Shown here: positions 6,304 through 9,241 of the stretch, piece by piece | Layout: each line of letters opens with the position of its first letter | How positions within the stretch are numbered: the stretch's first letter is position 1 | Program-made: the position numbers and the translations under genes | The notes under the pieces: model-generated | Told to the model about the DNA's origin: nothing | The model's input: the letters and a program-made list of their open reading frames with translations, nothing else | Databases searched by the model: none | Assembly (NCBI GenBank): GCA_026389675.1 | Contig: JAPLHJ010000020.1 | Location: forward strand, 1-9,241 | Source: Chloroflexota bacterium | Lineage (GTDB): Bacteria; Chloroflexota; Dehalococcoidia; GIF9; UBA5629 | DNA: 9,241 nucleotides | Reading direction: 5' to 3'

Positions 6304-7638
6304 ATGGAAAATTATTTCGACTATACAAAAATGATATTCGACCCCACCAAAATAAAAGAGAAACCGGAGGTGTTCAAGGGGCTGAGGGTGCTGGATTTCA
6401 CGCACGTTGTGTACGGACCTACGGCGGCCAAGATTCTCGGCCAGTATGGCGCAGAGGTAATTAAATTCGAATTGCCATGGGTCGGCGATCTCTGGCGGTT
6501 CGGCGTATACTGGGGCAATTTCTGGAGGCATTCCAGTGTATGCTTCCACTTCGTGCAGTACGGAAAATATTTCTTTGCGCTCAACCTCAAGCTCCCCAAG
6601 GCCAAAGAGATCATCTTGAAGATGGCGGAGAAAGCCGACGTTGTCATCGAAAATTTCGCTGCCGGCACCACCGATACCTGGGGCATTGGCTACAGCCAGT
6701 TAAGCAAGGCGAACCCGGGCATCATTTACCTCAGTTGCGCGACCTATGGCCAATACGGGCCGATGCGCTTTTTCCCGGGATGGGACCTGCTGGCGCAGGC
6801 AGCCAGCGGCGCTATCGCACTGACCGGTTATCCGGGAACAGATAAGTATTACAAGCTGCCCGACTATGTGGGCGATTTCTTCCCCGGCAATATCGGCGCT
6901 ATGGCGGTCATCATGGCGTTGAATTACCGCAATAAGACGGGCAAGGGGCAATATATCGACCTGGCCCAGGGCGAAGCTTTAATGAGGATACTTCCCAACT
7001 TTACGTATGAAAGCATTACCAATGAAGACCTCGGCCGCGTGGGTAATACGGATCCCACCATGGCGCCGTCCGGCATCTTTAAGTCCTGCGACGGAAAATT
7101 TGTGGCGGTTGCCGCCGCTACCGACGAGCAATACAAGGGGATTTGCGAAGCCATGGGGCGGCCGGACCTGATAAACAAGTATAAGGATACATTTGAAAGG
7201 CTTAAGGCCCAGAATGCGCAGGAATTGATCGATGCCACATCCAAGTGGGTCGGCAGCAGCAATGTTGATAACCTTGTTGAACTGGCCAAGAAACATCATT
7301 TTGCCATAGCGCAGGTAGAAGACGATTACGAGATTACTCATGATGAATGGCGGCAGGAGAGGGGCAGTGTGATTGTATTCACCGATGAAATGTACGGGAA
7401 ATTAATGTTGCCAGGCCCGTCTGCCATGCTTAGCAAGACGCCCGGCAGGATCAAATGGCTGGCAAGGCCGTTAGGCTATCACAACCGTTACATCCTTAAG
7501 ACGATACTCGGCTATTCAGATGAGGAAATCAAGCAACTGGAGAAGGAACGGGTTATCGGTAACTGGGACGACAGGCCCGGAATCAAGCCGCCTGTTTATT
7601 ACGATATCGACAACGATCCCATGTTCAATTACAAGTGA
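6304..7638 (+). CDS. Family III (CaiB/BaiF) CoA-transferase, first copy
   Basis: Predicted cytoplasmic CoA-transferase, 444 residues, moving CoA from an acyl-CoA donor to a free carboxylate. GLRVLDFTHVVYGP (26-39), GQYGAEVIKFELP (46-58), VVIENFAAGTTDTWGIGY (113-130) and YLSCATYGQYGP (142-153) are family landmarks. D161 in PGWDLLAQAASG aligns with the catalytic Asp that forms the aspartyl-CoA anhydride in formyl-CoA transferase and with Asp156 of alpha-methylacyl-CoA racemase. The C-terminus ends with the expected LGYSDEEIKQLEKERVI element. The usual RNKRS CoA-contact segment is replaced by QYGKYFFALNLK (85-96), and a Trp/Phe-rich insertion precedes it (W59-F83), so donor binding may differ. 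It begins three bases after livF with only a weak purine-rich site upstream. The substrate is unknown; benzylsuccinate, carnitine, oxalate and phenyllactate enzymes belong to the same family. Confidence 0.9.
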   Translation: MENYFDYTKMIFDPTKIKEKPEVFKGLRVLDFTHVVYGPTAAKILGQYGAEVIKFELPWVGDLWRFGVYWGNFWRHSSVCFHFVQYGKYFFALNLKLPKAKEIILKMAEKADVVIENFAAGTTDTWGIGYSQLSKANPGIIYLSCATYGQYGPMRFFPGWDLLAQAASGAIALTGYPGTDKYYKLPDYVGDFFPGNIGAMAVIMALNYRNKTGKGQYIDLAQGEALMRILPNFTYESITNEDLGRVGNTDPTMAPSGIFKSCDGKFVAVAAATDEQYKGICEAMGRPDLINKYKDTFERLKAQNAQELIDATSKWVGSSNVDNLVELAKKHHFAIAQVEDDYEITHDEWRQERGSVIVFTDEMYGKLMLPGPSAMLSKTPGRIKWLARPLGYHNRYILKTILGYSDEEIKQLEKERVIGNWDDRPGIKPPVYYDIDNDPMFNYK

Positions 7639-7657
7639 GAAAAATTAGGGCAGATAT

Positions 7658-8980
7658 ATGAGCAATAAAGAAAAAGAACAGATCCTGGTAAGATACGGCG
7701 GCAGCCGTAAAGAACGTGAGATATTCCTCAAGGGCATGATGAGCCCGGAAGGCAAAGACGAGGTGCTGGATGACGCGGTAATACTCGATGTAAGTTACGC
7801 CAATTTATCGGGTGACATATGCTCAAGCATATATGCGGAATTCGGCGCCGAGGTAATCAAGATCGAGCCCCCCGAGGGTGACCCCTCGCGCAAGATCACA
7901 CCTTATGGTGTGAACCGCAATGGCGTTGGAGTCCCCTTCATCATGGAGGCGCGCAACAAACGTTATATGACCCTGGACCTCAGGGAGGAAGCCGGTAGGG
8001 AAGAATTCAAGAAACTGGCGAAAAAAGCCAATGTGATCATCGAGACTTATGAGCCGGGTAAAATGGATGCCTGGGGCATCGGCTACCGGCAATTGAGCGA
8101 GATCAACCCGGGACTGGTGTACATTGCTATCAGCCCCTACGGCCAATATGGGAAGAAGGCCCAGGAATTCATTGGTATCCCCGATTCTGATATTACTGCC
8201 CAGGCGGCTTCCGGTTTGCCTGCAAATATTGGAGATATGCCGGGAGAAGGGGAGCCATGGAACTGGCCGTTGAGAGCCGGTGTCTGGTTGGGCTGGTACA
8301 TATCGGGCGTGGAGGCAGCCCTGGGTGGCGCTATTGCGCGGTACTATACAAAGGCCACCGGGGAAGGCCAGATGGTGGATGTGGCCACTGCCGATTCGTA
8401 TGCTTCGCTGGTGGGTTATCCTGTAACCATCGGTTTTACCTGGGACAAGGCCCGGCCGAGGATTGGCAAGCATGATTTTGCCATATACCCTTATGGATTC
8501 TGGAAGAGCAAGGACGGCATCGTTGCCATAGCCGCCGGCCGTGACCACGATTTCAGGGCATTGCTAAAAGTACTCAATCTCTGGAAGCACGAAGACGACT
8601 ACCGTTTTACCTTTGACCGCATTCCCGACATCCTCACCCAGATAGAGGAATTTTACAAAATCATCGAAGAGCAGACGACTAAATATACCTCCGGCGAGCT
8701 GGTCAAGAAAGCCCTTGACTACAGCATCAAATCCGCCCGTTCAAAATGGCGGGGTGGTGGCGTGCCGATCATTATGGAAGTGCAGAAGCCGGCCACCGCC
8801 AGGCAAAACCCGCACTGGAACAAGCGGCGTTCATTCCAGGAATTTGACGATGAGATGCTGGGTAAATTCACCATGCCGGTTAACTTTATCAAGATGTCCG
8901 AATCTCCCCCGCGTGTCAAATGGGTGAAATGCGGCATTGGCCAGGATAACGCTTACATCCGTGAGAAATATCTCAAGTAA
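7658..8980 (+). CDS. Family III (CaiB/BaiF) CoA-transferase, second copy
   Basis: Second CoA-transferase of 440 residues, a distant paralogue of the preceding gene. An N-terminal extension of about 38 residues precedes the family start DDAVILDVSYANLSGDICSS (38-57). EFGAEVIKIEPPEGDPSR (61-78) and the canonical CoA-contact segment EARNKRYMTLDLR (97-109) follow, then WGIGYRQL (139-146) and SPYGQYG (159-165). D178 in DSDITAQAASG is the probable catalytic aspartate. The protein stops at NAYIREKYLK, so it lacks the C-terminal LGxSxEEI..L...GVI element that ends its neighbour. Sequence ATTAGGG eight bases before the ATG supports the start. Nineteen bases separate it from the first transferase. The complementary differences between the two proteins suggest they could be subunits of one enzyme, as with BbsE/BbsF, or act on successive acids. 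It is the last gene before the terminator. Confidence 0.9.
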   Translation: MSNKEKEQILVRYGGSRKEREIFLKGMMSPEGKDEVLDDAVILDVSYANLSGDICSSIYAEFGAEVIKIEPPEGDPSRKITPYGVNRNGVGVPFIMEARNKRYMTLDLREEAGREEFKKLAKKANVIIETYEPGKMDAWGIGYRQLSEINPGLVYIAISPYGQYGKKAQEFIGIPDSDITAQAASGLPANIGDMPGEGEPWNWPLRAGVWLGWYISGVEAALGGAIARYYTKATGEGQMVDVATADSYASLVGYPVTIGFTWDKARPRIGKHDFAIYPYGFWKSKDGIVAIAAGRDHDFRALLKVLNLWKHEDDYRFTFDRIPDILTQIEEFYKIIEEQTTKYTSGELVKKALDYSIKSARSKWRGGGVPIIMEVQKPATARQNPHWNKRRSFQEFDDEMLGKFTMPVNFIKMSESPPRVKWVKCGIGQDNAYIREKYLK

Positions 8981-9002
8981 AGAGTTTTATATAACGGTTA
9001 AT

Positions 9003-9033
9003 AAAGGGGCCTCAATTAAGGCCCCTTTTCTTT
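9003..9033 (+). terminator. Intrinsic terminator of the liv/CoA-transferase operon
   Basis: A perfect 10-base-pair stem, AAAGGGGCCT (9003-9012) with AGGCCCCTTT (9019-9028), encloses a six-base loop. It is followed by TCTTT after the stem's own T run. It begins 22 bases after the stop of the last gene. The opposite strand ends in TTTATT, so weak bidirectional action is possible. Confidence 0.9.
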
Positions 9034-9061
9034 GTCCAACGTACTCTTAAGACAATAGCCT

Positions 9062-9099
9062 AAAAAAAGTGCCTCCCAGGGGAACACCCGGGAGGCACT
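9062..9099 (-). terminator. Intrinsic terminator of the convergent gene
   Basis: Arms AGTGCCTCCC (9068-9077) and GGGAGGCACT (9090-9099) pair perfectly. The 12-base loop can extend the stem further through GGG/CCC pairing with a one-base bulge. On the minus strand the hairpin is followed directly by a run of seven T (A run at 9062-9068, its last base shared with the stem), so it acts leftward on the gene ending at 9125, 25 bases upstream of it. Confidence 0.9.
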
Positions 9100-9124
9100 A
9101 ATCGTGACCCAAATAAGCAGCCTG

Positions 9125-9241
9125 CTATTTCGTGTAATTGAGATCGAAAGAAGTGTCCTTGGTCATCGTGCCGTAGGAAATAGTTGCCTTGCCCGCCACG
9201 TTGTAGACGCACGGGCCGTCAGGAGAAGCGGCCCAGGTTTT
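9125..9241 (-). CDS. C-terminal end of an unidentified protein (cut by window edge)
   Basis: The last 38 codons and a TAG stop of a leftward gene that enters from beyond the right edge. The visible residues begin KTWAASPDGPCVYNVAGKAT and end SFDLNYTK. They are rich in Thr, Ser, Gly and aromatic residues with alternating hydrophobic positions, which suggests beta-strand structure. No family is recognised. The evidence for a real gene is the open frame to the window edge together with the strong leftward terminator placed 25 bases beyond the stop. It converges on the transporter operon. It could be an exported protein, but no signal peptide or domain is visible, so that is a guess; it does not look like a typical LivK binding-protein end. 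Confidence 0.6.
   Translation of the reverse strand, partial: KTWAASPDGPCVYNVAGKATISYGTMTKDTSFDLNYTK

Noticed and set aside
7823..8548. A 241-residue open frame on the minus strand
   Set aside because: It lies wholly antisense to the second CoA-transferase, whose family motifs are unmistakable, and shows no recognisable domain.
6304..8980. Recent tandem duplication of the CoA-transferase gene
   Set aside because: The two proteins share only family motifs and differ in both ends, so they are old paralogues and not a recent repeat.

Overview
The window looks bacterial: Shine-Dalgarno-type sites, a sigma70-like promoter, intrinsic terminators and tightly packed operons. The lineage cannot be fixed from sequence alone. 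An anaerobic acyl-CoA-metabolising bacterium, for example a member of the Chloroflexota, would fit the gene content, but that is a weak inference. No tRNA, rRNA, CRISPR array or insertion sequence was seen.

Left block (1-2667, minus strand). Three genes read leftward with overlapping stop and start codons. First is a phosphohexomutase of the GlmM/ManB type, which appears broken. Next is a bifunctional-looking sugar-1-phosphate nucleotidylyltransferase/acetyltransferase related to GlmU. Last is the start of undecaprenyl diphosphate synthase (UppS), cut by the window edge. Together they would supply an activated sugar nucleotide and the C55 lipid carrier for cell-envelope polymers. As written, the mutase has lost about 70-75 residues, including the metal-binding loop, and its reading frame shifts at about 1955-1968.

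Divergent intergenic region (2668-2943). It holds two adjacent TTGAC-type palindromes (2760-2794), nested in a wider inverted repeat ending at 2800. It also holds a good plus-strand promoter (TTGACA, 17-base spacer, extended -10) and a weak minus-strand -10.

Right block (2944-8980, plus strand). One compact operon encodes two permeases and two ATPases of a branched-chain-amino-acid-type (LivHMGF) ABC importer, followed by two different family III (CaiB/BaiF) CoA-transferases. No substrate-binding protein gene is present. The layout suggests import of a carboxylic acid followed by CoA activation by a transferase, possibly a two-subunit one. The substrate is unknown. An intrinsic terminator at 9003-9033 closes the operon.

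Right edge (9034-9241). A minus-strand terminator hairpin (9062-9099) serves the convergent end of an unidentified gene, of which only the last 38 codons are visible.
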